Counted from the first letter of the stretch, positions 24,346-34,047 are shown. The stretch is DNA of 64,000 nucleotides from JBDHHQ01 sp039586035 (GCA_039586035.1 JBDHLD010000017.1:29138-93137); one strand, 5' to 3'. Numbers and translations are program-made. Notes: generated by a model not told the origin, from the sequence alone.

Positions 24346-26991
24346 GTGGGCTCGTTGTGGCCCCAGGGGCAGAAGCGCGCCAGGCAGACTGGCCGCCTTG
24401 GCGGTTCCGGGAGTCGACGGGAAAGCCGTGGCCTGAGCGTCCAGAGCCCGGGTCGGTGCCGGCGGACAGCAGCGCTGCTCGTGCTGGCGTGTGGCGGGAT
24501 GGCGGGCGGGTCCGCCGCCCAGGCGCCCCGAATGACCCCGCTGGGCGAGTATCCCGGGGTGGATCACGGCGGCAACTACATGCACAACTACCTGCTCCCC
24601 CCCGCCGCGGCCTCGACGCCGTGGTACCCGAGCTGGTCGCCCGACGGCAGCCGGATCGCCGTGTCCATGAGCGGCTCCATCTGGTTCGTCGACCCTGAGA
24701 CCGGCCTCGCCGAGGAGGTCGTCTACGGGCCCCGATACTACTCCTCGCCCGAGTTCTCCCCCGACGGCCGCTGGTTGGTCTTCACCGCCGACGACCACGG
24801 ACGATCCATAGAGCTCGAAGTGATGGATCTCGAGACGGGCGATCGTCGCGCCCTCACGGATGACGGGCGCGTAACCATCGACCCCCGATTCAGTCCCGAC
24901 GGATCGCGGCTCGCGTACACGGCCTCCCGCCCGTCCGGGTACTACAACGTCTTCGTTCGTGACTTCGCCGACGGGCGTTGGGCGGGGGACGAGGTGGCGG
25001 TCACCTCGGACAATTCGTTCGGACGCAACCGGCTCTACTTCGGCTCGTGGGACATGCACCTGACGCCGGCCTGGCTGCCGAACGGCCAGGAGCTGCTCCT
25101 CGTGTCGAACCGGGACACCGCCCTGGGAAGCGGCAACGTGCTGAGGGTACCGGCACGGGCCGACGGCATCAGCGACGCCAGGGTCGTCCTCCAGGAGCAG
25201 ACCCTGTACCGAACGCAGCCCCACGTGTCCATCGACGGCAGGAGGTTCGTGTACGCCTCCACGAGGGCCACCGCCGATCAGTTCAACAACCTGTACGTCC
25301 AGCCCACGGTAGGGGGCGAGCCGTACAAGCTCACCTTCTTCGAGCACGACGCCTTCCACCCAAGGTGGTCCCCCGACGGCGAGTGGATCGCGTTCATCTC
25401 GAACCGGGAAGGGCTTCCCCGCCTGGCGCTGCTCGAGACGTACGGCGGCAAGCTGGTGGAAGTGGACATCACCCGGCGCCGTTGGTCACGCCCGATGGGC
25501 CGACTTCGGGTTACGACGACCGACACCGACGGAGCCACGACCGGATCGAGGATCCACCTGACGGCGGCGGACGGGAAGTTCTACGCACCTGCCGACGCCT
25601 ATGGCCGAAACAGCCGCGCGGGCGACTGGATCTTCCACCACGCCGGCACCACCGAGGTCGAGCTGCCCGAAGGGCCCGCGCGCGTCGTGGTCGTCAAGGG
25701 CTTCGAGCACGAGCCCGTGGAGCGCACCGTCGAGATCGCGGCCGGTGAGGTCACCGAGCTGCATGTGCCGCTGGAGCGCGTCGCCGACATGGGCGCGCGA
25801 GGGTGGTTCAGCGGTTCCACCCACGTGCACGCGAACTACGCCGGCAACCTCCACAACAGCCTCGAGAACCTCATGATGATGTCCGAGGCGGAGGACCAGG
25901 ACATCGTCAACGAACAGATCGCCAACAAGGACAACCGGATCCTCGACTATCAGTTCTTCGTGCCCGGTGGTGGCGCCCACCCCCTGTCCCGTCCGGACAT
26001 GGTGGTCGTGGTGGGCCAGGAGTACCGTCCGCCGTTCTACGGGCACGTGTTCATGATGGGCCTCCGCGACCACCTGATCTCGCCGTACACGACGGGCTAC
26101 GAGGGCACGGCCATCGAGAGCCTGTACCCGTCCAACACGGACATGATGCTCAAGGCCAAGGAGCAGGGAGCCACCACCGGCTACGTTCACTCCTTCTGGT
26201 TCGGTGACCCACTGGACGACGACCTCGGTGGCGCCAAGGGCTTCATCGTCGACGCCGCCCTGGCCGCGGCCGATGCCGTGGAGTGGTCGACCCCACAGGA
26301 CGGCTTCGCGCCGCTCTACGCGGTGTGGAGCAACGGGCTCGGGGCCGTGGCGGTGGGTGGTGAGGACTCCATCAGCAACCTCCATTCGACGCCGCTCGTG
26401 GGGTCCATACGCACGTACGTGCACACGGCCGACGGCCGCCTGTCGATGGAGGGATGGTACGAGGGCCTCCGGCGCGGCCACTCCTTCGTGACGAGCGGGC
26501 CGCTCCTGGAGGTGACCCTGGACGGCAAGATCCCGGGCGAGCGCGTCGAGATCTCCGCCGGCACGACGATTCGCCTCGACGCTCGCGTGACCTCCATCGT
26601 CCCCTTGAAGCGTGCCGAGCTGGTCTTCAATGGCGAGGTGGTGGAGGAGATTCCCTTGGACGCCGGCAGTCAGGCACTGCAGATCGTGCGCGACCTGACG
26701 CCGCCCCACAGCGGCTGGTACCACCTGCGCGTCGAGGGCACTCCCGAGGACCGGGGGCCCTTGGACACGAGCTACCCCCAGGCGTTCACGAACCCGATCT
26801 GGGTCATCGTTGACGGCCGCCCGATCCGCAGCGCCGAGGCTGCCGACTACGCCATCCGTTGGATCGACAAGCTCCAGGCCATGGCCGAGGAGTGGCCCGG
26901 CTGGCGCTCTCGAGCCGAGGAGGACCACGTCTACGCCCAGTTCGAGGAGGCGCGGGACGTGTACCGGGCAAGGCGAGCCGAGGCCCGCTGA
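24346..26991 (+). CDS. CehA/McbA-family metallohydrolase with TolB-like beta-propeller
   Basis: An 881-residue exported protein. Residues ~60-380 hold PD40/TolB-type propeller repeats (WYPSWSPDGSRIAVS, SPEFSPDGRWLVFT, DPRFSPDGSRLAYTA, HPRWSPDGEWIAFIS). The C-terminal ~400 residues are a PHP-like metallohydrolase of the CehA/McbA group beginning at GWFSGSTHVHANYAGNLHNS (His-x-His metal site) and including a GHVFMMG block and HSFVTSGP. The start is uncertain: a GTG at 24346 has GGAGG seven bases upstream but gives a long ~38-residue n-region before the hydrophobic core AALLVLACGGMAGGSAAQ; no ATG lies between them. The natural substrate is unknown; the group includes carbamate and phosphonate-type hydrolases. 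Confidence 0.78.
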   Translation: MGSLWPQGQKRARQTGRLGGSGSRRESRGLSVQSPGRCRRTAALLVLACGGMAGGSAAQAPRMTPLGEYPGVDHGGNYMHNYLLPPAAASTPWYPSWSPDGSRIAVSMSGSIWFVDPETGLAEEVVYGPRYYSSPEFSPDGRWLVFTADDHGRSIELEVMDLETGDRRALTDDGRVTIDPRFSPDGSRLAYTASRPSGYYNVFVRDFADGRWAGDEVAVTSDNSFGRNRLYFGSWDMHLTPAWLPNGQELLLVSNRDTALGSGNVLRVPARADGISDARVVLQEQTLYRTQPHVSIDGRRFVYASTRATADQFNNLYVQPTVGGEPYKLTFFEHDAFHPRWSPDGEWIAFISNREGLPRLALLETYGGKLVEVDITRRRWSRPMGRLRVTTTDTDGATTGSRIHLTAADGKFYAPADAYGRNSRAGDWIFHHAGTTEVELPEGPARVVVVKGFEHEPVERTVEIAAGEVTELHVPLERVADMGARGWFSGSTHVHANYAGNLHNSLENLMMMSEAEDQDIVNEQIANKDNRILDYQFFVPGGGAHPLSRPDMVVVVGQEYRPPFYGHVFMMGLRDHLISPYTTGYEGTAIESLYPSNTDMMLKAKEQGATTGYVHSFWFGDPLDDDLGGAKGFIVDAALAAADAVEWSTPQDGFAPLYAVWSNGLGAVAVGGEDSISNLHSTPLVGSIRTYVHTADGRLSMEGWYEGLRRGHSFVTSGPLLEVTLDGKIPGERVEISAGTTIRLDARVTSIVPLKRAELVFNGEVVEEIPLDAGSQALQIVRDLTPPHSGWYHLRVEGTPEDRGPLDTSYPQAFTNPIWVIVDGRPIRSAEAADYAIRWIDKLQAMAEEWPGWRSRAEEDHVYAQFEEARDVYRARRAEAR

Positions 26992-27158
26992 AGCCCGACT
27001 AGTCGACCGAATCTCGGCCGACGGCGTGCACCAGCCGGATCGTGTCGTCGACCCCCGCTCGGCGCATGCGCGTTGTTGCATCGCCGGGCGGCCAGCGCTC
27101 ACCTTGGGCTGGGGCCCGCCGCCCGGCGGGGAATCCGGTCACTCTCGGACAGGTCGCC

Positions 27159-28286
27159 ATGATCCTGACGCAGGACCGTGCCGAACGCATCGTACGCGAC
27201 ATCGTCGCCGGTCTGGACATCGAGATCGGCGGCACACGCCCATGGGACCTGCAGGTTCACGAGCCGCAGTTCTACACCCGTGTGCTCAAGCAGGGCACGC
27301 TGGGATTGGGCGAGTCCTACATGGACGGTTGGTGGGACGTGGAGCACCTGGACCAGTTCTTCTTCCGGGTGCTCCGCGGGAAGCTGAGCCATGACCCACG
27401 TCGAAACTGGCGCACCCGCCTCGTCTCCGCGACGCAGTTCCTGATGAACCGTCAGCGGCGTTCCAGGTCCTTCCACGTCGGTGAGCACCACTACGATCGG
27501 GGAAACGATCTGTACCAGGCCATGTTGGACCGGCGCATGGTCTACACCTGCGCCTACTGGAAAGACGCACCCGACCTGGATGCGGCCCAGGAGGCCAAGC
27601 TCGAGCTCGTGTGCAGAAAGATCGGGCTGCGCCAGGGGCAGCGCATCCTGGACATCGGCTGCGGCTGGGGCAGCCTGCTGAGGTTCGCTGCAGAGCGGTA
27701 CGGCGCCGAGGGCGTCGGGGTCACCGTCTCGGCAGAGCAGGTGGCACTTGCCCGAGAAATGTGCGCGGGTCTCCCCATCGAGATCCTGCTTCGTGACTAC
27801 CGGGACATCACCGGCGAGTACGACCACGTAGTCTCCCTCGGCATGTTCGAGCACGTGGGGCCGAAGAACTACGCCACCTACATGGATGTAGTGAACCGCC
27901 ATCTGAAGGACGACGGCATGTTCCTGCTCCAGACCATCGGCTCCAACAAGCCGCTGAAGGATCCGGACCTCTGGACCGAGAAGTACACGTTTCCGGGCGG
28001 AGTCCTACCAAGCGCGGCGCAGATCGCGAGGTCCATCGAGGACCGGTTCGTTCTGGAGGACTGGCACAGCTTCGGCGCTCATTATGACCGCACGCTCATG
28101 GCGTGGCACGCCCACTTCGAGAGCGCGTGGCCACGGTTGAGCGAATCATACGGAACCCGCTTCTATCGAATGTGGCGCTACTATCTACTGGCTATGGCCG
28201 CGGCCTTCCGTGCCCGCAGCAACCAACTGTGGCAGGTCGTCCTTTCGAAGAACGGGGTCGAGGGAGGGTACGACTCCATCCGGTAG
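27159..28286 (+). CDS. cfa: Cyclopropane-fatty-acyl-phospholipid synthase
   Basis: A 375-residue SAM-dependent enzyme that adds a methylene bridge to unsaturated membrane acyl chains. Seen in order: an N-terminal lipid-binding domain with LGLGESYMDGWWDV, the HYDRGNDLYQAMLD block, MVYTCAYW, the SAM site ILDIGCGWGSLLRFAAERYG, SLGMFEHVGPKNY and the C-terminal YYLLAMAAAFRARSNQLWQVV. All the usual CFA synthase landmarks are present and the length is normal. The ATG at 27159 has only a weak GGACAGG upstream; an ATG at 27042 would add an unrelated 39-residue leader. Confidence 0.95.
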   Translation: MILTQDRAERIVRDIVAGLDIEIGGTRPWDLQVHEPQFYTRVLKQGTLGLGESYMDGWWDVEHLDQFFFRVLRGKLSHDPRRNWRTRLVSATQFLMNRQRRSRSFHVGEHHYDRGNDLYQAMLDRRMVYTCAYWKDAPDLDAAQEAKLELVCRKIGLRQGQRILDIGCGWGSLLRFAAERYGAEGVGVTVSAEQVALAREMCAGLPIEILLRDYRDITGEYDHVVSLGMFEHVGPKNYATYMDVVNRHLKDDGMFLLQTIGSNKPLKDPDLWTEKYTFPGGVLPSAAQIARSIEDRFVLEDWHSFGAHYDRTLMAWHAHFESAWPRLSESYGTRFYRMWRYYLLAMAAAFRARSNQLWQVVLSKNGVEGGYDSIR

Positions 28287-28316
28287 GGCGGGCGCGGCGC
28301 CGCGTCCGGCAAGAGC

Positions 28317-28361
28317 TTGACACGGCATCCCGGTGGGGGTCACTTCTTTCGAAGGTTCGAA
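28317..28361 (+). promoter_or_regulatory. Candidate promoter/operator before the nitronate monooxygenase-like gene
   Basis: A perfect TTGACA (28317-28322) is followed 17 bases later by TCACTT, a poor -10, and then by two TTCGAA hexamers separated by GG (28348-28353 and 28356-28361). The hexamers could bind a regulator. The proposed gene start is at 28461. Tentative. Confidence 0.25.
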
Positions 28362-28460
28362 GCACATGGACCATCCTGATACTCGTCCAGGCAGCGAGTG
28401 CATCGGCGCGGCGAGTCTAGGCCACTCGGCGCAGCGTCAACTCATCCTCGAGGTCGTCCC

Positions 28461-29993
28461 GTGTCTTGCGCCACCCTTCCAGTAATCATCCAGGGCGGCA
28501 TGGGTGTCGGGGTCTCGAACTGGGTCCTTGCCCGTGCCGTTTCCTCCCTAGGTCAGCTGGGAGTGGTTTCGGGCTCCATCGTCGACGCGGTCTTCGTGCG
28601 TCGGCTCCAGGACGGCGATCCGGGCGGGCACGTGCGCCGCGCCATGGCCCGGTTTCCCTACGTCCAGGCGGTCGAAGAGGCTCTGACCTACTTCCGGCCC
28701 GGCGGCCGAGACCCGAATGAGCCGTACAAGGCCCTGCCGCTGCACGGGCAGACCGTGAGCGCCGCCCGCAACCGGCTCGTGGCGCTGGCCAATTTCGTCG
28801 AGGTCGATCTGGCCCGAGAGGGCCATGACGGTAAGGTGGGCATCAACCTCCTGGAGAAGCTCCAGGCGCCCAATCCCGCTTCGCTCTACGGGGCCATGCT
28901 GGCCGGTGTGGACTTCGTGCTCATGGGCGCCGGCATTCCCAAGGAGATTCCAGGCACGCTCGACCGCTTGTCCGAACACGAGCCCGTGGCCCTCTCGTTC
29001 GACGTGAAGGGACCCCGGATGGAGAGTGGGGATCGAATGACGTTCGATCCTGCCGTCTTCACCGACGAGAAGCCTACAGCCCTCAAGCGGCCAGCCTTCC
29101 TGCCCATCATCGCCTCCAACTCCCTGGCCACGATGATGACCCGGAAGTCCAACGGCAGGGTGGATGGCTTCGTCGTGGAGGGTCCGACGGCGGGTGGCCA
29201 CAACGCGCCGCCCCGGGGCAAGAAGGTGCTCAACGAACGAGGCGAGCCGATCTACGGCGAGCGGGACGTGGTAGATCTGGAGAAGCTGGCAGAGCTCGGG
29301 CTCCCGTTCTGGGTGGCAGGCGGTGCCGGTCGACCGGGCACGATCGAAAAGGTACAGGCCGTTGGCGGCCAGGGCATCCAGGTGGGATCCCTGTTCGCTT
29401 TCTGCAACGAGTCGGGGCTGACCAGAGAGCTCAAGCAGGACGTGATCACGCGGTCCCTACTCGGATCGGTGGACGTTCGCACCGAAGATCGGGCCTCACC
29501 CACGGGCTTTCCCTTCAAGACCGTCCAACTCCCGTGCAGCGCGTCCAACCAGGATGTCTACCTCGAGCGGGCTCGCGTGTGCGACCTGGGGTACCTCCGT
29601 ACCGCATACCGAAGGGACGACGGGCGGGTGGGCTACCGTTGCCCCAGCGAGCCCATCGCCACCTACGTGAAGAAGGGCGGCACGGTGGAGGACGCCCAGG
29701 GCCGCAAGTGCCTGTGCAATGCGTTGATGTCCAATATCGGCCTGGCGCAGGTGCGGGACGCCGGCCGCGTCGAGGTCCCGCTCCTCACCGGGGGCGACGC
29801 GGTGAAGCATCTGGGAAGCTTCCTGCAGGGACGCACGTCCTACTCTGCGAGAGGCCGGAGCCGCCGGACGAAGAACCCGCGCTTTCGGATGCCACCTCCA
29901 TGTCCAACGCCTGAGAGGGCCGTTCAACAGCCTTCTAGCGCCGGACTGCTGGCTCACCGGCCTCGGTCGGCCCCCGGCATCGCCCACAGGTAG
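28461..29993 (+). CDS. Nitronate monooxygenase / 2-nitropropane dioxygenase-like flavoprotein
   Basis: A ~510-residue FMN-dependent TIM-barrel enzyme of the NMO/enoyl-reductase (FabK) superfamily. It starts at GTG 28461 (GAGGTC upstream) with LPVIIQGGMGVGVSNWVLA, the FMN-binding start of the family, and continues with DGFVVEGPTAGGHNAP (catalytic His region) and FWVAGGAGRPGTIEKVQAVG / GIQVGSLFAF (phosphate site). A Cys-rich C-terminal segment (CDLGYLRTAY, YRCPSEP, KCLCNALMSN) marks the long subgroup. Homologues normally end soon after GRTSYSA; here ~50 further residues of poor codon bias follow, while another frame with good bias ends at 29914, so a small frameshift near 29852 is possible. Confidence 0.82.
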   Translation: MSCATLPVIIQGGMGVGVSNWVLARAVSSLGQLGVVSGSIVDAVFVRRLQDGDPGGHVRRAMARFPYVQAVEEALTYFRPGGRDPNEPYKALPLHGQTVSAARNRLVALANFVEVDLAREGHDGKVGINLLEKLQAPNPASLYGAMLAGVDFVLMGAGIPKEIPGTLDRLSEHEPVALSFDVKGPRMESGDRMTFDPAVFTDEKPTALKRPAFLPIIASNSLATMMTRKSNGRVDGFVVEGPTAGGHNAPPRGKKVLNERGEPIYGERDVVDLEKLAELGLPFWVAGGAGRPGTIEKVQAVGGQGIQVGSLFAFCNESGLTRELKQDVITRSLLGSVDVRTEDRASPTGFPFKTVQLPCSASNQDVYLERARVCDLGYLRTAYRRDDGRVGYRCPSEPIATYVKKGGTVEDAQGRKCLCNALMSNIGLAQVRDAGRVEVPLLTGGDAVKHLGSFLQGRTSYSARGRSRRTKNPRFRMPPPCPTPERAVQQPSSAGLLAHRPRSAPGIAHR

Positions 29994-30068
29994 GTGGGCG
30001 TTGAGGGCCGAGCCGAACCGGTGCAGGAAGGAGACCGCGCCGATCTGGGCCCAGGGCTGGCTCCACAA

Positions 30069-31091
30069 CTAGCCCGGGGGCGCCAGCTTCACGACCCGGG
30101 TCTCGCCGAAGGCCGGGATCCACAGGTCTGCCGGCCGAAGGCGGGCGTCCGCCCACGCCGCCCGCGCCCGCTCCGGAGGCTCCACCACCGGCTCGTCCGT
30201 CAAGATGAACGTGCCCCAGTGGATGCCCATGAAGGTGCCCCGCCCCCCCAGATCGAGGTAGGTGCGCACCGCCTCCTCGGGGTTCATGTGGTGTGGCCGC
30301 ATGAACCACCGTGGCTCGTAGGCGCCAATGGGAATCAGGGACGCGTCGAAGGGACCGGCGCGGCCGCCGATCTCGCTGAACACCGGGCAATACCCGGAGT
30401 CCCCGGCGAAGTAGAGCTTGCCGCCATCCGCTCCCTCCAGCGCCCAGGAAGCCCAGAGGCGACGGTTCATCCCACCGGCGGTCCGCCGGGTCCAGTGCTG
30501 GGCCGGCAGCGCTCGCAAGGTGACCCCGGCGTCGCCCAGGGCAACGGTCGTGGTCTCCCACCAGTCCAGCTCCACGATGTTCTCGGCGCCGCGGCGCCGG
30601 AGCCACTTCCGGTAGCCCCTGGGCGCGCACCAGGTCGTGCCCGACCCGCCCCGCGCGACGAGCCGCCGCACCGTGGGACGGTCCAGATGGTCGTAGTGAT
30701 CGTGGGAGATCAGCACGACGTCCACCGGGGGCAGCGCGTCGAAGTCGAGGCCGGGCGGCTCGATACGCGCTGGACCGGCCCACCGCACCGGGGAAACCCG
30801 GTGGCTCCAGACGGGATCGGTGAGCACGTTCAAGCCGCCCATCTGGATCAGCGTCGTGGCGTGACCGATCCAGGTGATCCGGATCTCGCCGGCACGTCCC
30901 CGGGGCTCGGCCGGGTCAGACGCGGCGCGGGGCAACGCATGGACGGGCGCCGAGGGGGGGCCGCCGTTACGAAGCCGCTCCACGGCCCAGCGCGCCAGGT
31001 CCGCCAGGCCGCGCGCGTCTTCCGGCGATCCCCAGGGGACTCGGAAGCGGCCGTCGGCTCCATGGTGAGCCGGGCGAGGGGAGTCAGCCAT
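30069..31091 (-). CDS. MBL-fold metallohydrolase (NAPE-PLD/UlaG-like)
   Basis: A 340-residue metallo-beta-lactamase-fold enzyme. The start block ITWIGHATTLIQMGGLNVLTD, the metal motif LISHDHYDHLD, the downstream YFAGDSGYC and MGIHWGTF (final His) identify the branch that contains N-acyl-phosphatidylethanolamine phospholipase D and UlaG-like lactonases. No signal peptide, so cytoplasmic. The ATG at 31091 is preferred over a GTG one codon upstream. The substrate is probably a phosphodiester or lipid but cannot be fixed. Confidence 0.85.
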   Translation of the reverse strand: MADSPRPAHHGADGRFRVPWGSPEDARGLADLARWAVERLRNGGPPSAPVHALPRAASDPAEPRGRAGEIRITWIGHATTLIQMGGLNVLTDPVWSHRVSPVRWAGPARIEPPGLDFDALPPVDVVLISHDHYDHLDRPTVRRLVARGGSGTTWCAPRGYRKWLRRRGAENIVELDWWETTTVALGDAGVTLRALPAQHWTRRTAGGMNRRLWASWALEGADGGKLYFAGDSGYCPVFSEIGGRAGPFDASLIPIGAYEPRWFMRPHHMNPEEAVRTYLDLGGRGTFMGIHWGTFILTDEPVVEPPERARAAWADARLRPADLWIPAFGETRVVKLAPPG

Positions 31092-31175
31092 CACAGGGCC
31101 GGGCAGTCACGGCGGGCCCCCCGCCCGGGGCCGCGGTCGGGGGTCAAGGCCAGGGCCGCGGGGACCGGGGGCCCG

Positions 31176-32492
31176 CTACGGGTCCGGCGTCTCCGTCGCC
31201 GCCGCCTCGAGGGAAGCCAGTACCCGTCCGATGAAGCCATCGATCTCACGGCCCTGAATCCAGCGGGCCACCACCACCAGGTCGTTCTCCCGATCGACAT
31301 ACACCAGGTTGGTTCCCGATCCCCGGAACGCGAACGCCGACTCGGGCGCGCTGGGAAGCGCCTGCTGGCCGGTGTTCAGGAAGAAGTTCATGAACCCATA
31401 CCCCGGATTCGGCTCCGATGGCGTCTCGGCCATGCGGATCCACGCCTCGGGCACGATCTGACGCCCATCCCAGCTCCCGTTCCGCAGGAACAGGTAGCCG
31501 AACCGCGCCATGTCCATGGCGTTGATGTACATGCCGCCGCCCCAGTGCCCGCCGCCGCTCACCGCCTGGATCTTCCGGCCGTCCAGGGTGATCCAGGAGT
31601 TGTGATACCCGTGCCACCGCCAGGTGGTGGACGCGCCGATGGGACCCATGACCAGCTCGTGCAGCACTGCCGGCAGCGGCCTCCGCCACACGCTGGTCGC
31701 CGCGAGCGCCAGGAGGTTGACTCGCACGTCGTTGTACTCGTACTCGGTGCCCGGCATCGCCCGTTCGGGGCTCAGCCAGTCGGCTCGCTCGGGGGAGGGC
31801 CGATCGCCCCAGTCGGGCTTGCCCCACAGGGTGCCACGCCAGGCGCTGGTCTGCCGAAGCAGATGGTCCCACGTGATCTGCCGATTGTGCTCGGACTCGA
31901 ACAGCAACACCGGCGCGGTGGAGGCGCCGACGTCGGCCGAGGCGCTCCCCGGCTCACCGTCGCCGTCGGGAAGGACCAGCGGGGGCAGGTAGGGGCGTAC
32001 CGGGTCGTCGATGTCCCCGATCAGATCCCGTTCCCACGCGAGCCCCACCGTCGTGGAGAGGAACGTCTTGGTGACGCTGAACGTCATGTCCACCCGTTCC
32101 GGCTCTCCCCACTCCGCCACGATGTACCCGCTCCGAACGATCACGCCGGTCATGTCGCCCCGTTCTTTCAGTGGCCCGACCGGCTCGTCGAACGGCTCCC
32201 GCCCCCAGCTCAGCGGGTGGGCGATCGCCAGGTCCCGCGGCGTCGTGCTTTCGGCCGCGATGGCGAACTCCACGGCCGCCTGCAGCCGGCCGGCGTCCAT
32301 CCCGACATCACCAGGAGAGCGTCGCTCCCACTGCCTCCGGCCCGGGAAGTACGCTTCCTGGACACCTTCGAGTGATGAGCTCGAGGTCGATGTTGCAGAC
32401 GGGTCGGCGCCCTGGGCGAGCGTGGGATCCGGGAACAGCCAAGCCGTGACCGCCACGGTGGCGGCGATGAGGAGTCGTCGTGCGCGATCCAT
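31176..32492 (-). CDS. Exported serine hydrolase (class C beta-lactamase-like)
   Basis: A 438-residue periplasmic serine hydrolase of the beta-lactamase/transpeptidase-like superfamily. A signal peptide (LLIAATVAVTAWLFPDPTLAQ) follows the ATG at 32492. The nucleophile motif is FSVTKTF (Ser-x-x-Lys), the second motif is in EYEYNDVRVN (Tyr-Asn), and the third region is around SGGGHWGGGMY. It may cleave D-Ala peptides or esters. The divergent neighbour at 32818 is a clear paralogue, sharing blocks such as IGASTTWRWHGY and YNDVRVNLLA, so the pair arose by duplication and inversion. Confidence 0.85.
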   Translation of the reverse strand: MDRARRLLIAATVAVTAWLFPDPTLAQGADPSATSTSSSSLEGVQEAYFPGRRQWERRSPGDVGMDAGRLQAAVEFAIAAESTTPRDLAIAHPLSWGREPFDEPVGPLKERGDMTGVIVRSGYIVAEWGEPERVDMTFSVTKTFLSTTVGLAWERDLIGDIDDPVRPYLPPLVLPDGDGEPGSASADVGASTAPVLLFESEHNRQITWDHLLRQTSAWRGTLWGKPDWGDRPSPERADWLSPERAMPGTEYEYNDVRVNLLALAATSVWRRPLPAVLHELVMGPIGASTTWRWHGYHNSWITLDGRKIQAVSGGGHWGGGMYINAMDMARFGYLFLRNGSWDGRQIVPEAWIRMAETPSEPNPGYGFMNFFLNTGQQALPSAPESAFAFRGSGTNLVYVDRENDLVVVARWIQGREIDGFIGRVLASLEAAATETPDP

Positions 32493-32817
32493 GCGAGTCC
32501 ATCCGAGTGCGGGCGCGGGCAGGGGCGCTATCGGCCCTGTCGAGAATCTGATCTCCGCACGATAAGGGGCTCTGCGAGCCTCCCGGTCAACCACCGGCGC
32601 CGGGATCGATCGGGCTGCCGAGTGGGGCACGCACCGGACGGGTCGATCGGGCCACCGGCTCGGGCACGCACCCAAGACGGGGTGCGCGATCGGCGCCGGC
32701 CGTGCATCATTCCAGGAGTGACCTGCCCCGGATCCGCGGAGACGCAGCTCAGGCGTCCGTGCCGCGATCTCGAGGGGCACGGCGATCCCGCAAACCCCGC
32801 GCCCCCGGAGCCCGCCC
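32493..32817. other. Divergent intergenic region with an imperfect 37-base direct repeat
   Basis: The region between the two paralogous serine hydrolase genes contains two imperfect copies, 37 bases apart, of TCGATCGGGC...GGGCACGCACC (32606-32634 and 32643-32671). They could be regulator-binding sites shared by the two divergent promoters, or a chance duplication. No gene is evident. Confidence 0.45.
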
Positions 32818-34047
32818 ATGAACCCCGTCGCGAAGACCGCCGCGCTGATGACCCTGGCCGCGGTGGGTTGGGGCTGTACGGTCACGGACACCAGAGCCAC
32901 GGGGGACGACCAGGCGCCTGATCGAGGCTGGGCGTACGTACCGGGCTCCGGAGACGCCTGGGAGACGAGGCAGCCGGAGGTCGTGGGCATGGATCCGGAC
33001 CGCCTCCAGGAAGCCATCGACTTCGCCAACGCACACGAGACGTCCATGCCCCGAGACCCGGGGCTCTACCTGCGGGAGCGCTTCGAGGGACAGCCGCACC
33101 AGGCGATTGTGGGCCCCACCCGTGAGCGTGGGGGCGTCAACGGCATCGTTCTCAAGGATGGCTACATCGTCGCCGAGTGGGGGGACACGCGTCGGCCCGA
33201 CATGACCTTCTCGGTGACCAAGAGCTACCTGTCCACCGTGGCGGGGCTCGCCCACGACCGGGGCCTCGTCCCCGACCTCGACGGCCGCGTCGTGGATTTC
33301 GTCCCGGACGCCACCTTCACGTCGGCGCAGAACCGTGACATCACCTGGCGCCACCTACTGACCCAGACGAGCGAGTGGGAGGGCACCCTCTGGGGGAAGC
33401 CCGACGCGGCCGACCGCCGGCGGGGCGTGGATCGGACGCTCAACCCGCCCGGCACGTTCTGGGAGTACAACGACGTCCGCGTGAACCTGTTGGCCTACGC
33501 CCTCCTCCACGTGTGGCGCCGCCCCCTCCCTCGCGTTCTCAAGGACGAGGTGATGGATCCCATCGGGGCGTCGACCACCTGGCGTTGGCATGGGTACGAA
33601 ACGTCGTGGACCGTCGTGGACGGCCTGAGCGTGCAGTCGGTCAGCGGCGGAGGCCACTGGGGGGGCGGGTTCATCATCAGCACGCGGGACCACGCCAGGT
33701 TCGGCCTGCTCCTGCTTCGACGCGGCGCCTGGGGCGACCGTCGGATTCTGTCGGAGGCTTGGGTGGACCACGCCACGTCCCCCTCCACCGTGCAGCCCAA
33801 CTACGGATTCATGTGGTGGCTGAACGGAGCGGAGTGCGGCATGTCGACGGCGGTGGGGTGCACCGCAGGTGCACCCCGCATCTTCCCGGCGGCCCCGGCA
33901 GGCAGCTTCTTCGCCCTGGGGGCCGGGTCCACCAACGTGATCTTCGTGGATCCGGAGCATGACATCGTCACGGTCACGCGCTGGATCGACGGCGGTGAAT
34001 ACGTGAACGGCTTCCTCGAGCGCGTCTTGGCGGCCGTGATCGGTTGA
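32818..34047 (+). CDS. Serine hydrolase lipoprotein (class C beta-lactamase-like)
   Basis: A 409-residue paralogue of the divergent gene at 31176-32492. The N-terminus (AALMTLAAVGWGC) is a lipoprotein signal peptide. The catalytic motif FSVTKSYLSTVAG (Ser-x-x-Lys), FWEYNDVRVN (Tyr-Asn) and SGGGHWGGGF are conserved with the paralogue, as is IGASTTWRWHGYE. An insertion rich in Cys (NGAECGMSTAVGCTAG) near residue 338 is absent from the paralogue and might form a disulfide. Its stop codon abuts that of the convergent anti-sigma factor gene with no bases between. Confidence 0.85.
   Translation: MNPVAKTAALMTLAAVGWGCTVTDTRATGDDQAPDRGWAYVPGSGDAWETRQPEVVGMDPDRLQEAIDFANAHETSMPRDPGLYLRERFEGQPHQAIVGPTRERGGVNGIVLKDGYIVAEWGDTRRPDMTFSVTKSYLSTVAGLAHDRGLVPDLDGRVVDFVPDATFTSAQNRDITWRHLLTQTSEWEGTLWGKPDAADRRRGVDRTLNPPGTFWEYNDVRVNLLAYALLHVWRRPLPRVLKDEVMDPIGASTTWRWHGYETSWTVVDGLSVQSVSGGGHWGGGFIISTRDHARFGLLLLRRGAWGDRRILSEAWVDHATSPSTVQPNYGFMWWLNGAECGMSTAVGCTAGAPRIFPAAPAGSFFALGAGSTNVIFVDPEHDIVTVTRWIDGGEYVNGFLERVLAAVIG

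Noticed and set aside
29994..32375. A 793-codon frame on the + strand
   Set aside because: Antisense to the MBL hydrolase and the first serine hydrolase, with no recognisable motif.
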